Source: T3Sed10-241 sp036796255
GTDB taxonomy: Bacteria > Bacteroidota > Bacteroidia > Flavobacteriales_D > Cryomorphaceae
Assembly: GCA_036796255.1 (NCBI GenBank)
Contig: DAIRDH010000010.1
Location: forward strand, 12,631-76,630
Length of the DNA: 64,000 bases
Direction: 5' to 3'
Of the stretch, positions 45,393 through 54,713 are shown piece after piece. Numbering within the stretch: position 1 is the stretch's first letter; each line of letters opens with the position of its first letter. Both the position numbers and the translations under genes were made by a program. The notes beneath the pieces are model-generated. The model did no database searches. It was given only the letters and a program-made list of their open reading frames with translations, and was not told the DNA's origin.

Positions 45393-47449
45393 GCGGTGCG
45401 GGTTTTCCAAAAACGTAACAACAAGCTCTCACTGAGCAGAAAGAGCAGCGCTAAAATTATACAGATTTTCCAAAGTGGGGTGCCGCTGCTCGCCAACATT
45501 ACTTGTCGGCCGAGCTGCTCGTCAGTTCCATTGAAAACGCTGATTTGTCCGGCACTTCCGGAGGCCACGAAGGTTTCCAAATCGTCGCGGCTGAATGATT
45601 GCAGGTTGCTTTCAGAGCGGCTGTAGTTGATGCCCACTGCCGAAATGTCGTGCTCATCGAGCGAAAGCTTGTAGAGCCCTGCTTTGTCAATCTGGGGTCC
45701 GGGGGTCACCATGTACTGCCCGCCGGTAAGTTGAAACAGCGGAATCACATCCACATTTTCTTCCTGGTTTTTGAGTCGCAAGGTGCCCTGATCAAACCTT
45801 ACAGTGGCTGGAAAATTGAAGTAGGCGCCGTCGCTAAGGGTGATATTGCGCAAGGCGGTGCCTTGGCTCAACTCGGCTATGCGCAAAGCTGTGGCTACGA
45901 ATAAGGCATGTCGCGCAAAATTGCTTTCATCCGGGTGCAGAGAGGTGTTGAGCACATAGAGTTGCCCGCGGCCTGAGCGGTGCACAGCAAGAAATGGACT
46001 GCCGCCAGACAATCCCATGAGTACATCGCCCGTGCTCCTGCTTCCAAGGTTTACGTTGTAATGGCGAAACACTTTTGGCAAGTCAGGATTCTTTGGGATG
46101 TTCTCGAAAATTCCCCGGTAGAGGGGGTGCTCTGTGTTGAGCGTGCTCACTTTATCTTCCACTACACGGGCAGGACCAAAAGCAGGCGCTTCAAACTGGG
46201 CCATAAATGTATTCACACTGTTCAGGTCGGCTTTTCGGGATGGGATGAACCAAACGCTCCCACCATTTTGCACGAAAGTGCTCAGCTCAGAGGCCAGCCC
46301 GCTCGATATTTCATCAAGCGACGAGAGCACCACCAATTGCTGGGTAGGCATGGCGGCGTAATCAACGTTGCCCGACGATACTGCTGTGTACTGGTACACC
46401 GGGTCACCTGCAAATACGCTGGCCAGCGCGTCCCGCTCTTCACCCGCTTCGCGTATGGAGAGGATGTTGATTTCATCAAATACATCGTAGCTGAAGTACC
46501 AGCGGTCATCGTACGTTACCGGATTGTCCTGAATTTCAATATGTGCCACCTGGAGTCCGGCCGATTCGTGAACAAACTGCAAACTTACCACTCCCTGGCT
46601 ACGTCCTTCAAGACTCAAGCTGGCCAGGGCGCGTTGGTTTCCATCAACTTCCAGGCGCACCGGTACATTCTCAACGGCATCGGCGCCAGAGTTTACTACA
46701 CGTACTTTGATGTTTTCATTGTCATTGAGCTTGCGCACGGGTGTGTCGAACCATACAGAGTCGATGTAGAGATTGGCTACATCGTTGCGCTCAAGATGCA
46801 CAAGTGACAAAGCTATTGTGGTATCATTCGGAAGTTCATCAAGGTTATAGCGGCTGCGTTGAAAATCGGAAATGATAAATGCTTTTCCATCGCCTTCCTG
46901 TGATGACCTCTGAAGCAAATCACTCTGGCGCATGTAAATTTCGGTTAGGCTTTTCGATTGCGGGCTGAGCTCTACGTCCTGCACCCATTCTATAAAGATG
47001 TCGCGGCTCACCAGGCGCTGGTGCTTGCCCTCAAAGTCGTGTGTGAGCAATTGAAATCGATCGGTAGGGGCGTAAGCCATGGCAATGTCAACGGCCCGGT
47101 TCTTGGCCACTTCGATCATGGCACCTGCAGCACTTTCGCCTTCCATGCTGAAGCTGTTGTCAACAAACACCGAAACATTCTGTCGCTCCGCCTTGCTTAC
47201 CGCATCCTTGTTGGGGATAAATGGCTGGGCGAATGCAAAAACCAAAAAAGCAAGCGCCAGCATTCGCATCAGCAAGATGAGCAGGTGACGCAGTTTATTC
47301 TGGGATTGGGTTTGCTGCTTGATTTCGCGCAGGAAGCGCACATTGGTGAATGGAATTTTCTTAAACCGCCTGAAGTTGAACAGGTGAATTATGACAGGCA
47401 CCGCAAGCGCGGCCATGGCAAAGAGAAATCCGGGGTACAGAAATTCCAT
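45389..47449 (-). CDS. BatA-domain membrane protein with von Willebrand-like domain
   Basis: 686 residues from the ATG of MEFLYPGFLFAMAALAVPVIIHLFNFRRF; an earlier in-frame start adds six residues and lies next to the -7 box. The BatA domain has two N-terminal membrane helices (residues about 5-25 and 58-80). A vWA-like domain follows with VFVDNSFSMEG (a DxSxS-type metal site), and a last helix lies near residue 660. Such proteins occur in Bacteroidota near Bat (aerotolerance) systems; no MoxR or other Bat gene is adjacent here. It is translationally coupled to the dihydroorotase-like pseudoenzyme. Confidence 0.88.
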   Translation of the reverse strand: MEFLYPGFLFAMAALAVPVIIHLFNFRRFKKIPFTNVRFLREIKQQTQSQNKLRHLLILLMRMLALAFLVFAFAQPFIPNKDAVSKAERQNVSVFVDNSFSMEGESAAGAMIEVAKNRAVDIAMAYAPTDRFQLLTHDFEGKHQRLVSRDIFIEWVQDVELSPQSKSLTEIYMRQSDLLQRSSQEGDGKAFIISDFQRSRYNLDELPNDTTIALSLVHLERNDVANLYIDSVWFDTPVRKLNDNENIKVRVVNSGADAVENVPVRLEVDGNQRALASLSLEGRSQGVVSLQFVHESAGLQVAHIEIQDNPVTYDDRWYFSYDVFDEINILSIREAGEERDALASVFAGDPVYQYTAVSSGNVDYAAMPTQQLVVLSSLDEISSGLASELSTFVQNGGSVWFIPSRKADLNSVNTFMAQFEAPAFGPARVVEDKVSTLNTEHPLYRGIFENIPKNPDLPKVFRHYNVNLGSRSTGDVLMGLSGGSPFLAVHRSGRGQLYVLNTSLHPDESNFARHALFVATALRIAELSQGTALRNITLSDGAYFNFPATVRFDQGTLRLKNQEENVDVIPLFQLTGGQYMVTPGPQIDKAGLYKLSLDEHDISAVGINYSRSESNLQSFSRDDLETFVASGSAGQISVFNGTDEQLGRQVMLASSGTPLWKICIILALLFLLSESLLLRFWKTRTA

Positions 47450-47456
47450 CGAAGCG

Positions 47457-47464
47457 CAAAGATA
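47457..47464 (-). promoter_or_regulatory. -7 promoter box (TATCTTTG) of the BatA gene pair
   Basis: A perfect minus-strand TAnnTTTG that ends 8 bases before the BatA ATG, so the transcript would be nearly leaderless. It overlaps the upstream in-frame start, which supports the start at 47449. Confidence 0.45.
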
Positions 47465-47516
47465 CACGAAGGCCCGGACTTACAGAGCTCGGATTTTCAA
47501 TTTGAAGATTTCCGCA

Positions 47517-48143
47517 TCAGCCCTTGGTCTCGCGCTTCATTTGCGCCTTCATGTAGGCTGCGAGCTCGGCTGCCGCTGCATCGGTGGAATCGCTGAGATG
47601 GGCTGCTATTCTTTCGCGTTCAGCGCGGCCTTTGTTTTGGCTCAGCTTGCTGCCGGCCTGAAGCTCGGTTACTTCGATTTCAAAAGCCACAAGTTCGCCG
47701 AGCAGCCCGGCCTTGTATTTTGCCGAAAGGCCTCTCCACTGGTCGAGGTAAGTGGGTTCGAAAACGGAAATCGTGCTTTCAAGTACCCGTACCTTGTTTT
47801 CATCGCCTTTCAGTACACGCGCATTGCCGCGGCAGTGCACAGCCACATAATTCCATGTGGGCACGTTCTCCTTGCGGTCGTAAAGCGTAGGTGATATATA
47901 CGCATGGGGCTCGCTGAATACTGCAAGTACCGGGCGCTGTTCGAGCAGTGTGGCTTGCTCATTGTCGGCGGAGAGGTGGGAGGTAAGCCATAGCTTGCCT
48001 TCACTTTCGTGAAAAATGAACGGAAGGTGGGTCGATACCGGGCCGTTCACCCCGTTGGAAATGAGCAGGCCGAAGGGAAAGCGCTTGATAAATGCCAGTG
48101 CTTCACTGCGGTCGGCATTCACGAAATATGGCGGAATGTACAT
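47517..48143 (-). CDS. FMN-binding, PaiB-like protein
   Basis: 208 residues of the PaiB family of FMN-binding split-barrel proteins, which in Bacillus is linked to repression of sporulation and protease genes; many members are not proven regulators. The start MYIPPYFVNADRSEALAFIKRFPFGLLIS is typical. HLPFIFHESEGKLWLTSHLSADNEQ and VPTWNYVAVHCRG are family blocks. A GTG five codons upstream overlaps a perfect -7 box (48158-48165), which supports the ATG at 48143. It is probably transcribed alone. Confidence 0.88.
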   Translation of the reverse strand: MYIPPYFVNADRSEALAFIKRFPFGLLISNGVNGPVSTHLPFIFHESEGKLWLTSHLSADNEQATLLEQRPVLAVFSEPHAYISPTLYDRKENVPTWNYVAVHCRGNARVLKGDENKVRVLESTISVFEPTYLDQWRGLSAKYKAGLLGELVAFEIEVTELQAGSKLSQNKGRAERERIAAHLSDSTDAAAAELAAYMKAQMKRETKG

Positions 48144-48157
48144 GGATGGGTTTGACA

Positions 48158-48165
48158 CAAATGTA
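48158..48165 (-). promoter_or_regulatory. -7 promoter box (TACATTTG) of the PaiB-like gene
   Basis: A perfect minus-strand TAnnTTTG, 15 bases before the ATG at 48143. Confidence 0.5.
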
Positions 48166-48210
48166 AGGTTTCACGGCTTCAATTTTTGCGGAAGCAGGAC
48201 TTGAATGCTT

Positions 48211-49275
48211 TCAATCTTTGCGCCACACGAGGGCGAGCTCCCAGGCACCCATGCGCGGAATGGCCGTGGTGACACTGCTGGTGCTGAAGTCGTAACACAG
48301 GCCAAGCGTGTAGTCGCCCCAGTCCACACGCAGTGCGGCCGACACCGCCTCACCCACCCGAACAAATGAACCCACAGCGGCGTGCAGGGGCTTGGTGTTG
48401 CCAGCAAATGACGAACCTCCTTCTAACACGGCGTAGCGAAAATAGCTGCCCACCATGATCAAATCATAGTCGCCTTGATTCACGTACATAAGCATGGGCT
48501 CGAGTCCGAATCCGCCCTCACCAACATCTATTCCGGCATTGCCAAATACCACAAGTCGCTCGTTGAAATCATGGCGGATGGAATTGGCTTGGGTCACTTC
48601 GAGCTGGCCCAGTTGCACGATGGCAGCGCCGAGGCTTAGGCTGAGTTCTTTGCCTTTGTTGCGGCTTCCCCGGTTCTTGTCGTAATGGTAGGCGATGCCC
48701 ATACCGGCGTGTGCAGCGCTTAGCCGCTCATTGCCAAAAGCCTCGCCGCTGGCCATACTGGGATCAAAACGCACCCCGTTGTACTGGCTTGCCCACTGGC
48801 CCGCACCTGCTTGTACACTGCGCTGGTCGTAAGCGAGGTTGATCCCTGCTGAAATTTTGGAATTGTCGTTGATGGCCAGGGTATATGCCAGAGAAAGGTT
48901 GAATTGTGTGGTGGTAAATGCCGGGTCGCCGGCACGGTCGGTAAACAGCATCAGGCCAACTCCAAGTCCACCACCATTCTTGTTGCCACCAATACGCATG
49001 TCGAATGCAGCGGTTCGCGTGATGAAATCCACGCCTATGGAGCGCCATTGGGCGCGGTGGCCCAGTGATGCCCGGTAGCGGCCCTCAGTTCCTGTCAAGG
49101 CAGGATTGGCAGTAATTGGGTGCAGCGATGTTTGTGTAAAGGCCACATCCTGAGAATGGGCAGGGATTGCCATGCATATCCAGGAGATGGCGGCCGTTAA
49201 GGCTACAAAAAGTCTTGGAAATTTCAGGGCCTCCCGCTTTTGCGATGTTATTAAATTTTTGGGAGATAAACCCAT
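48211..49275 (-). CDS. PorP/SprF-family T9SS outer membrane protein
   Basis: 354 residues. After a signal peptide (ending MAIPAHSQ) the mature part begins DVAFTQTSLHPITANPALTGTEGRYRASLGHRAQWRSIG, the hallmark of the PorP/SprF family, followed by barrel strands and the frequent GLCYDFSTS near the end. These proteins assist export or anchoring of specific T9SS type B cargo, as SprF does for SprB. The ATG overlaps the stop of the cargo gene (TGATG), so the two are coupled. It is therefore probably the dedicated partner of the 1218-residue protein. Confidence 0.92.
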   Translation of the reverse strand: MGLSPKNLITSQKREALKFPRLFVALTAAISWICMAIPAHSQDVAFTQTSLHPITANPALTGTEGRYRASLGHRAQWRSIGVDFITRTAAFDMRIGGNKNGGGLGVGLMLFTDRAGDPAFTTTQFNLSLAYTLAINDNSKISAGINLAYDQRSVQAGAGQWASQYNGVRFDPSMASGEAFGNERLSAAHAGMGIAYHYDKNRGSRNKGKELSLSLGAAIVQLGQLEVTQANSIRHDFNERLVVFGNAGIDVGEGGFGLEPMLMYVNQGDYDLIMVGSYFRYAVLEGGSSFAGNTKPLHAAVGSFVRVGEAVSAALRVDWGDYTLGLCYDFSTSSVTTAIPRMGAWELALVWRKD

Positions 49276-52200
49276 CAACGAATCACGCTTAGGTTGCCGC
49301 TGTCTACCACGAGTTCTCCATCATCGAGGGAGGCTTGCAAGTGATACACGTAGGCTCCGCTTGCCACAGGAGCACCCTGATAGGTGCCATCCCAACAGCT
49401 GCCCTGGTCATTGCTTTGGAAGATTAGATCACCCAGGCGATTGTATATTTCGAGTTTGAGGTGCACCACACGATCGCTCAGTACACAAAGGTCATCATTG
49501 AGTCCATCGCCATTGGGGGAGAAGATGGTAGGCATAAACAGCACGCTCGGTGGAACTTCGCGTTCTACAAATACCGAGTCTACATCACTGCAACCCTGTA
49601 TGCTCGTCACCGTGACGTAGTAGGTGGTCGATGCTTCGGGATTGGCTGTGGGCGATGCACAATCGTTGCAGCTCAGTCCTTCAGCTGGTTCCCAGAGGTA
49701 GCTAAGGTTTTCTGTTGCTGGGATTACGTTGACATTCAGTACTTCTGCCAGATCAATTTCAAGGTAGATGGAATCGGCCGGGCTGATGGATGCATTAAAA
49801 AAGCCGAGGTTTCCGATTTCTGCTTCCGCAAAATAGGTGCAGCCGTTGGCATCGGTTACAGTAGCCGAATATGCGCCCGCTGCAAGCCCATGCACTATGG
49901 GTCCGGAAAGGTCGCCAGGACTCCAGGCAACGGTGTAAGGGCCGGTATTGCCACCGAGGTACATGAGCAATGATCCTTTTTCGTCATCGCACCAGGCGTC
50001 TATGGTGTGGAGGGAATCAATGGGATGAAGTGGCTCTGTAATCTCTACGCTTTGTGAAGAGGAGCAGCCTTGCAAGTCGGTGGCAATAGCAGTGTAGGTG
50101 CCTGGAGCGAGGTTTTCAAAGCCGAGTTGCTCGCTGTCGGCATGAGGCCAGAATAGGAAGGTGTTTTCCGTGGAAACGGTCGCAGTAATTAAACCATCTT
50201 CAAAGCCTATGCAGGTTACATCGGTGGCTGTGAGGTCAAACTGGGGCGCAGGCAGCAAATGCAGGCTGGTGCTGGCCGTGTCGGTGCAGCCAAACTGTGT
50301 GGATACAATTAAGGTGTAGATGCCTGCCTGATTTGCCGAAAGGCTGTCGATTACCGGATGTTGCTCTTCGCTCTCAAATCCAGCCGGCCCTGTCCACGCA
50401 TAATTTAGTGCGCCATCGGCACTGAGACTTGCCGATCCATTTACGCAAGCTGTATCGGGCGCTGAGATGGTGGCTGTAGGAGGAAAGTCCACATGAATAA
50501 GCACCGAACTGCAGTCAGAGACATCGTCTACGCTCTCGCCGCGAACAAAATAGAGCGTAGTTTCGGTAGGTGCAACCCATATGGCATTTCCTTCACCAAT
50601 GTACATGTCGGTAACGCCGCATTCCGACTCATACCATATCCACTTGGCGCCATTGCCCAAGGCACCGCTGCTGGCGGTGATTTGAATGCTGTCGCCCAGG
50701 CACACTCCAATTGGTAAGGGAATCCATGTTTCACCTTCAATACCTGAAGGCTCGCAGTTGCCAGAGCAAATAAATGCTGGGGGGGTAGACTTTTCCTGAT
50801 TTACACGCGCAAGAAATCCGTCCTGGGCTCCCATCAGTGCATTTTGGTGCAATTCACTGAATTCGCTATTGCTCTCAGCGAGTCCCTCTCCGCTTGCGCT
50901 GGCGGTGTGTCCGGCATAAAAGATGGCCGTGTAACCAAATGCTGCCAGGCTGAGGCCTTCCTCATGGGCGCTGCCACCATGGTAGCGTCCCCATACTTTC
51001 TCACCTGAGGGCTTATAGCGCGCCACGAATGCATCGCCGGCTCCCGCATAAGTTGTTCCAGTGGAGTCATTGTCGTCAATATTCGTTTGCGAATAAGTTG
51101 TTCCCGTGATGTACACTTCGCCATCGCGATCTATGCTGATGCCGTTGGCTACATCGCTGCTGTCACCACCCAAATAGGTAAACCAGGCTATGTTTTGCAA
51201 ACTGTCTAGCCGCATCAGGAAGGCATCAGTCACTCCGCCAAAATCTGGCTGGTGTGAGGTGGTATCGGCGTATTCCATTTCCAAGTCGGTGTAGCCGGTA
51301 AGGTACACGCGGTTGGTGTCGGTAACAATCCCCGTGATATGCTCATTGCCTTCATTGCCAAAGTAGGAGCCCCATATTGGCATATGGCCGTAATTGAAAC
51401 TGGCCAAAAAGCCATCGGTACCGTTGCCCAGATTTTGCTGAAATGATGTGCCGTAGGCGATTCCACTTTCAGAGTCGGTATAGCCTCCGAGATAGAGTGC
51501 GGAATCGAGGCCAAAGGCAATGGAAGTGGCGACATCATCGCCAGCGCCACCATAATAGCGACCACCTTCGAATACCCCTTCTGCACTGAATCGACCTATG
51601 AATGCGTCGATCCCGCCCGAGTAAGTGCCTGAAAGGCTGATGGGAATGGAGTCTTGCGGTGTTGCAAACGAGGCGCTCATGGTATTGCCGGCTACATAAA
51701 CACTGCCATTGTTGAGCACCACACAGGCGGTAATCTCATCGTGGTTGGTACCGCCGAGGAAGCTGTCCCAGAGGAGGGCACCATCACGGTCAAATAGCGC
51801 AATGAATCCATCGGTATCTCCGGCATTATCGGGCTGGTATGATTCGGCGCTGCTTATGGAATCGGTCGAGGTCGTTTTACCCGCCAAATATACGTGTCGG
51901 AAATTGCTGAGGGCCACCACAAGGCCTTCATCGTCGCCACTGCCACCGTAATAGGTAGCCCATTGGCGCAGGCCATGTTGGTTAAAGCGGGCCAGGAATG
52001 CATCTGAATTTATGCCCGAGAATACCCCTTGGTGGCCGTCTTCAGAGGCCATGCCCGAGAGGCTGCTCGTGGTGCCTGCAATATAAAGGATACCCAGCGA
52101 GTCGATTGCCACTGAATTGTTCACATCTGTTGCTTCGCCACCGTAATAGGTGCCCCATTCCAATACTGCTGTAGGGTCAATCGTGAGCGCTTTGTCGGCG

Positions 52201-52931
52201 GGGAGGGAGCGGCCTTCCGGCAAAGCCATGCCAACGCGCAATGCGCTTCCTGACTGGCTGATGCCTTTGTAACTTATATCGACAGTTTCGCCTCCGGGGC
52301 TGAGGTAGCTCAGGGGGATGGATTCGCGCAGGGTGCCTGTACTCAGTTCAAAAATGATCTCATCGCCATTGACCTGCGCATTGTCAAACCCGAGGTACTC
52401 GATTTCAATCAAGTCCATATCGGCGCCGGGAGCGGCAACAAAGTCGTATTTGAATTGCTGTTTACCCTCCAATTCCGCGATGCTCAATACCATGTCAATA
52501 CCTGGATAAATGCCCTGGTACTTTATTTTTCCGAATGGGTGAAGTGCAGTGGCATTTCGCTCAGGACGGTGTGGATCGTAAACATTGATGTGGGCCTCAG
52601 CCGCATCCATGGGCACGATGCTCGCAGAGGGAGAGGTATTGAGCAAGTTTACATCCACCCGATGGAAGGCGGCAGAGCCGTCCTGACCTGTAAATTTATA
52701 GGTGTCGTATGAAAAACCATTGCTCCGCACCTGAACGTTGATGCCATGGCCGGCGCTCCACATGTACAGCACCTCCTGGTTCACATGGCCTGATTGATTC
52801 AGGAGCCTGCCATTGTTGGCCAGGAATCCCTGGTCGTTGGGATGAAATGCGTCCTGAGCCATCACAAATTGCGATGCACAGAAAATGGTAATCAAAAGTG
52901 CTGCGTGAATGAGGAGGTTGTAGTTTTTCAT
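49275..52931 (-). CDS. SBBP-repeat beta-propeller surface protein with type B T9SS domain
   Basis: 1218 residues. Signal peptide to about residue 25; an N-terminal domain (FHPNDQGFLANNGRLLNQSGHV...) as in many SBBP proteins; then seven repeats of about 50-58 residues, each with a W/Y-x-YxGG motif (WGTYYGG, WATYYGG, WDSFLGG, GGRYYGG, WGSYFGN, WFTYLGG, WGRYHGG), suggesting a seven-bladed propeller. Ig/PKD-like modules follow, then the gliding-motility C-terminal domain (FMPTIFSPNGDGLNDDL...SGAYVYHLQASLDDGEL). It is exported by the T9SS, probably with the coupled SprF homologue. Ligand or adhesion target unknown. Confidence 0.9.
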   Translation of the reverse strand: MKNYNLLIHAALLITIFCASQFVMAQDAFHPNDQGFLANNGRLLNQSGHVNQEVLYMWSAGHGINVQVRSNGFSYDTYKFTGQDGSAAFHRVDVNLLNTSPSASIVPMDAAEAHINVYDPHRPERNATALHPFGKIKYQGIYPGIDMVLSIAELEGKQQFKYDFVAAPGADMDLIEIEYLGFDNAQVNGDEIIFELSTGTLRESIPLSYLSPGGETVDISYKGISQSGSALRVGMALPEGRSLPADKALTIDPTAVLEWGTYYGGEATDVNNSVAIDSLGILYIAGTTSSLSGMASEDGHQGVFSGINSDAFLARFNQHGLRQWATYYGGSGDDEGLVVALSNFRHVYLAGKTTSTDSISSAESYQPDNAGDTDGFIALFDRDGALLWDSFLGGTNHDEITACVVLNNGSVYVAGNTMSASFATPQDSIPISLSGTYSGGIDAFIGRFSAEGVFEGGRYYGGAGDDVATSIAFGLDSALYLGGYTDSESGIAYGTSFQQNLGNGTDGFLASFNYGHMPIWGSYFGNEGNEHITGIVTDTNRVYLTGYTDLEMEYADTTSHQPDFGGVTDAFLMRLDSLQNIAWFTYLGGDSSDVANGISIDRDGEVYITGTTYSQTNIDDNDSTGTTYAGAGDAFVARYKPSGEKVWGRYHGGSAHEEGLSLAAFGYTAIFYAGHTASASGEGLAESNSEFSELHQNALMGAQDGFLARVNQEKSTPPAFICSGNCEPSGIEGETWIPLPIGVCLGDSIQITASSGALGNGAKWIWYESECGVTDMYIGEGNAIWVAPTETTLYFVRGESVDDVSDCSSVLIHVDFPPTATISAPDTACVNGSASLSADGALNYAWTGPAGFESEEQHPVIDSLSANQAGIYTLIVSTQFGCTDTASTSLHLLPAPQFDLTATDVTCIGFEDGLITATVSTENTFLFWPHADSEQLGFENLAPGTYTAIATDLQGCSSSQSVEITEPLHPIDSLHTIDAWCDDEKGSLLMYLGGNTGPYTVAWSPGDLSGPIVHGLAAGAYSATVTDANGCTYFAEAEIGNLGFFNASISPADSIYLEIDLAEVLNVNVIPATENLSYLWEPAEGLSCNDCASPTANPEASTTYYVTVTSIQGCSDVDSVFVEREVPPSVLFMPTIFSPNGDGLNDDLCVLSDRVVHLKLEIYNRLGDLIFQSNDQGSCWDGTYQGAPVASGAYVYHLQASLDDGELVVDSGNLSVIR

Positions 52932-53103
52932 CTTAATGCGTTTTGGCAGCGCTGATTAAACGCGGCGATTTATCGTTTCATTCGAAATATAAGGACATAT
53001 GACCGCGGCGCGCAATCAATTTTTTGCGAATCTTGGAATGCAAAAAGCCTATATGGTCAGGATATGGAGTTGGTCGCCATGGGGATAGGAACGGGCTCTC
53101 CCT

Positions 53104-53601
53104 CTAGTTTGATTCTGTGTCGAAAGACTTTATCGTACTGATAACCAATTGTTCTTTGCTTTCCCCAATCTCGGGGTCCATGAAAGCAATGATTTTGAAA
53201 AAGTGATCATTCTTGATCAGGAAGAATGCAAATACCTTGACTTCAATACCATCCATTTTTCCCGTAAAGGATGCCCACATGGCAGGCACGCCCGCGATTT
53301 CGCCTGTTTTCTCGTAATGTACTTTGAAATCAGTGTATTCAGAACGGAGCTTGCCTTCGAGCTCGCCGAGGTAGCAATCTTCCAGCGATGAACACATGCC
53401 TTCGAAGTAAGTGAGCGTTATTTGGGCCTTGCTGTCGGTATTGAGAATGTAATGATAGTAATCGTCATCGTAGTTTACCCAGCCTTTCGGCAAGAGGTAG
53501 GAGAAGCTGAGGTCCGGGTCTTGAATGTTGACGCGCTCCTGGGCCTGATTCGACAATGCAAATCCAAGTGATGCGAGCATGAGAACTATCCTTAAGGTCA
53601 T
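53104..53601 (-). CDS. Small secreted protein of unknown function
   Basis: 165 residues from the ATG of MTLRIVLMLASLGFALSNQAQ, a clean signal peptide; the open frame continues 31 codons upstream into galM but without a better start. The mature domain (ERVNIQDPDLSFSYLLPKGWVNYDDDYYHYIL...IKNDHFFKIIAFMD...VISTIKSFDTE) resembles PsbP/DUF1795-type small alpha/beta proteins that often sit in the periplasm or as lipoproteins. It lies 62 bases after galM and may belong to its transcript. Confidence 0.75.
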   Translation of the reverse strand: MTLRIVLMLASLGFALSNQAQERVNIQDPDLSFSYLLPKGWVNYDDDYYHYILNTDSKAQITLTYFEGMCSSLEDCYLGELEGKLRSEYTDFKVHYEKTGEIAGVPAMWASFTGKMDGIEVKVFAFFLIKNDHFFKIIAFMDPEIGESKEQLVISTIKSFDTESN

Positions 53602-53663
53602 AAGTCGCTTGGTTGCGAATAATGTGCCAATGTAAAAAGAATCTATGTCAGCGATGATCTTTT

Positions 53664-54713
53664 TCAATCTACAACTCCGAAGCGATAAATGCATTTCGCG
53701 CTAAACTCCTCGCCAGCTTTCAACACTATGCTTGGGAACGACGGCTCATTTAAGCTGTTGGGATAGTGTTGAGCTTCAAAGCAAAAGCCTGATCGGAAGA
53801 CGTAACGCGTTCCGCCTTTTCCGGACACGGAGCCATCGAGGAAATTGCCGCTGTAGAATTGCACACCCGGGAGGTCGGTGAGCATTTCAAGTGTTCTGCC
53901 CGAGTTTGGCTCCGTCATTTTAGCTGCAGCGCGCAGTCCCTCGCCATCGCAGATGTAGTGGTGGTCGAAACCCCTGCCAGCGGAGAGTTGTGGATGAATT
54001 TCCTTGAGCCGATCTGAAAGCCTTGCGGGAGAGCGAAAATCAAATGGGCTACCCTCCACTTCAGTGATAGCCCCAGTAGGAATAAAGTCAGGCCCGATCG
54101 GCAGGTACCGTGAGGCATGGATTTCAAGCTGGTGGTCTTCAATGTCGCCCATTCCATTGCCTTTTAAGTTGAAGTAGGCGTGGTTGGTGAGGTTTACCGG
54201 AGTGTCCTGATGGCTTGTGGCGCTATAGTCGATGTGTAGTGAATTGTCGTCGTGCAGGGTGTAGCTCACCTGTACCGTCAGCTTGCCGGGATAGCCTTCA
54301 TCACCATCGGGTGATTCGACCTGAAGTACAATGCTGTTTTTGTTCGCTGACATGAGCTCCCACACCTTGTTGTGAAAACCTCCCGGCCCGCCGTGCAGGT
54401 GGTTCTTTCCATCATTTGCCGGAAGGCGGTACTCCTTGCCTGCCAGCTGAAACCGGGCGCCGGCCGTGCGGTTGGCCACCCTGCCCACTGTGGCGCCAAA
54501 AAAGGTGTCGGGGAATTGCAAATAGCCTTCGATGTCGTCATGGCCCAGCACCACATCGGCCAGCTTGCCTTGGCGGTCGGGGGCCCAAAGCTGCAGCAAG
54601 CGCGCACCGTAGTTTGTAATAAGGCAGTGCATGCCAGATGCATTTTCCAGCTTGTACGACCGCACTTCCCTTCCCTCCATTTGGGAAGAACAAGGGTCTG
54701 AGGTCGATCTCAT
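53664..54713 (-). CDS. galM: Aldose 1-epimerase (mutarotase)
   Basis: It interconverts alpha and beta anomers of aldoses. 349 residues with GNHLHGG-like NHLHGGPGGF, the catalytic His in NLTNHAYFNLKG and the C-terminal GFCFEAQHYPNSLN and LKAGEEFSAKCIYRF blocks (catalytic Glu expected in the last). There is no signal peptide. The start overlaps the stop of the PfkB kinase gene (ATGA), so sugar mutarotation and phosphorylation are coupled in one operon. Substrate sugar not known. Confidence 0.94.
   Translation of the reverse strand: MRSTSDPCSSQMEGREVRSYKLENASGMHCLITNYGARLLQLWAPDRQGKLADVVLGHDDIEGYLQFPDTFFGATVGRVANRTAGARFQLAGKEYRLPANDGKNHLHGGPGGFHNKVWELMSANKNSIVLQVESPDGDEGYPGKLTVQVSYTLHDDNSLHIDYSATSHQDTPVNLTNHAYFNLKGNGMGDIEDHQLEIHASRYLPIGPDFIPTGAITEVEGSPFDFRSPARLSDRLKEIHPQLSAGRGFDHHYICDGEGLRAAAKMTEPNSGRTLEMLTDLPGVQFYSGNFLDGSVSGKGGTRYVFRSGFCFEAQHYPNSLNEPSFPSIVLKAGEEFSAKCIYRFGVVD

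Noticed and set aside
45980..46807. 275-codon plus-strand frame opposite the BatA gene
   Set aside because: It runs antisense to a clear membrane protein gene; its His- and Arg-rich composition is typical of shadow frames in this base composition.
49461..52931. Short regular YxGG-coding segments as possible CRISPR or DNA repeats
   Set aside because: The periodicity is at protein level with diverged DNA and irregular spacing; it reflects SBBP propeller blades. No CRISPR array was seen in the window.
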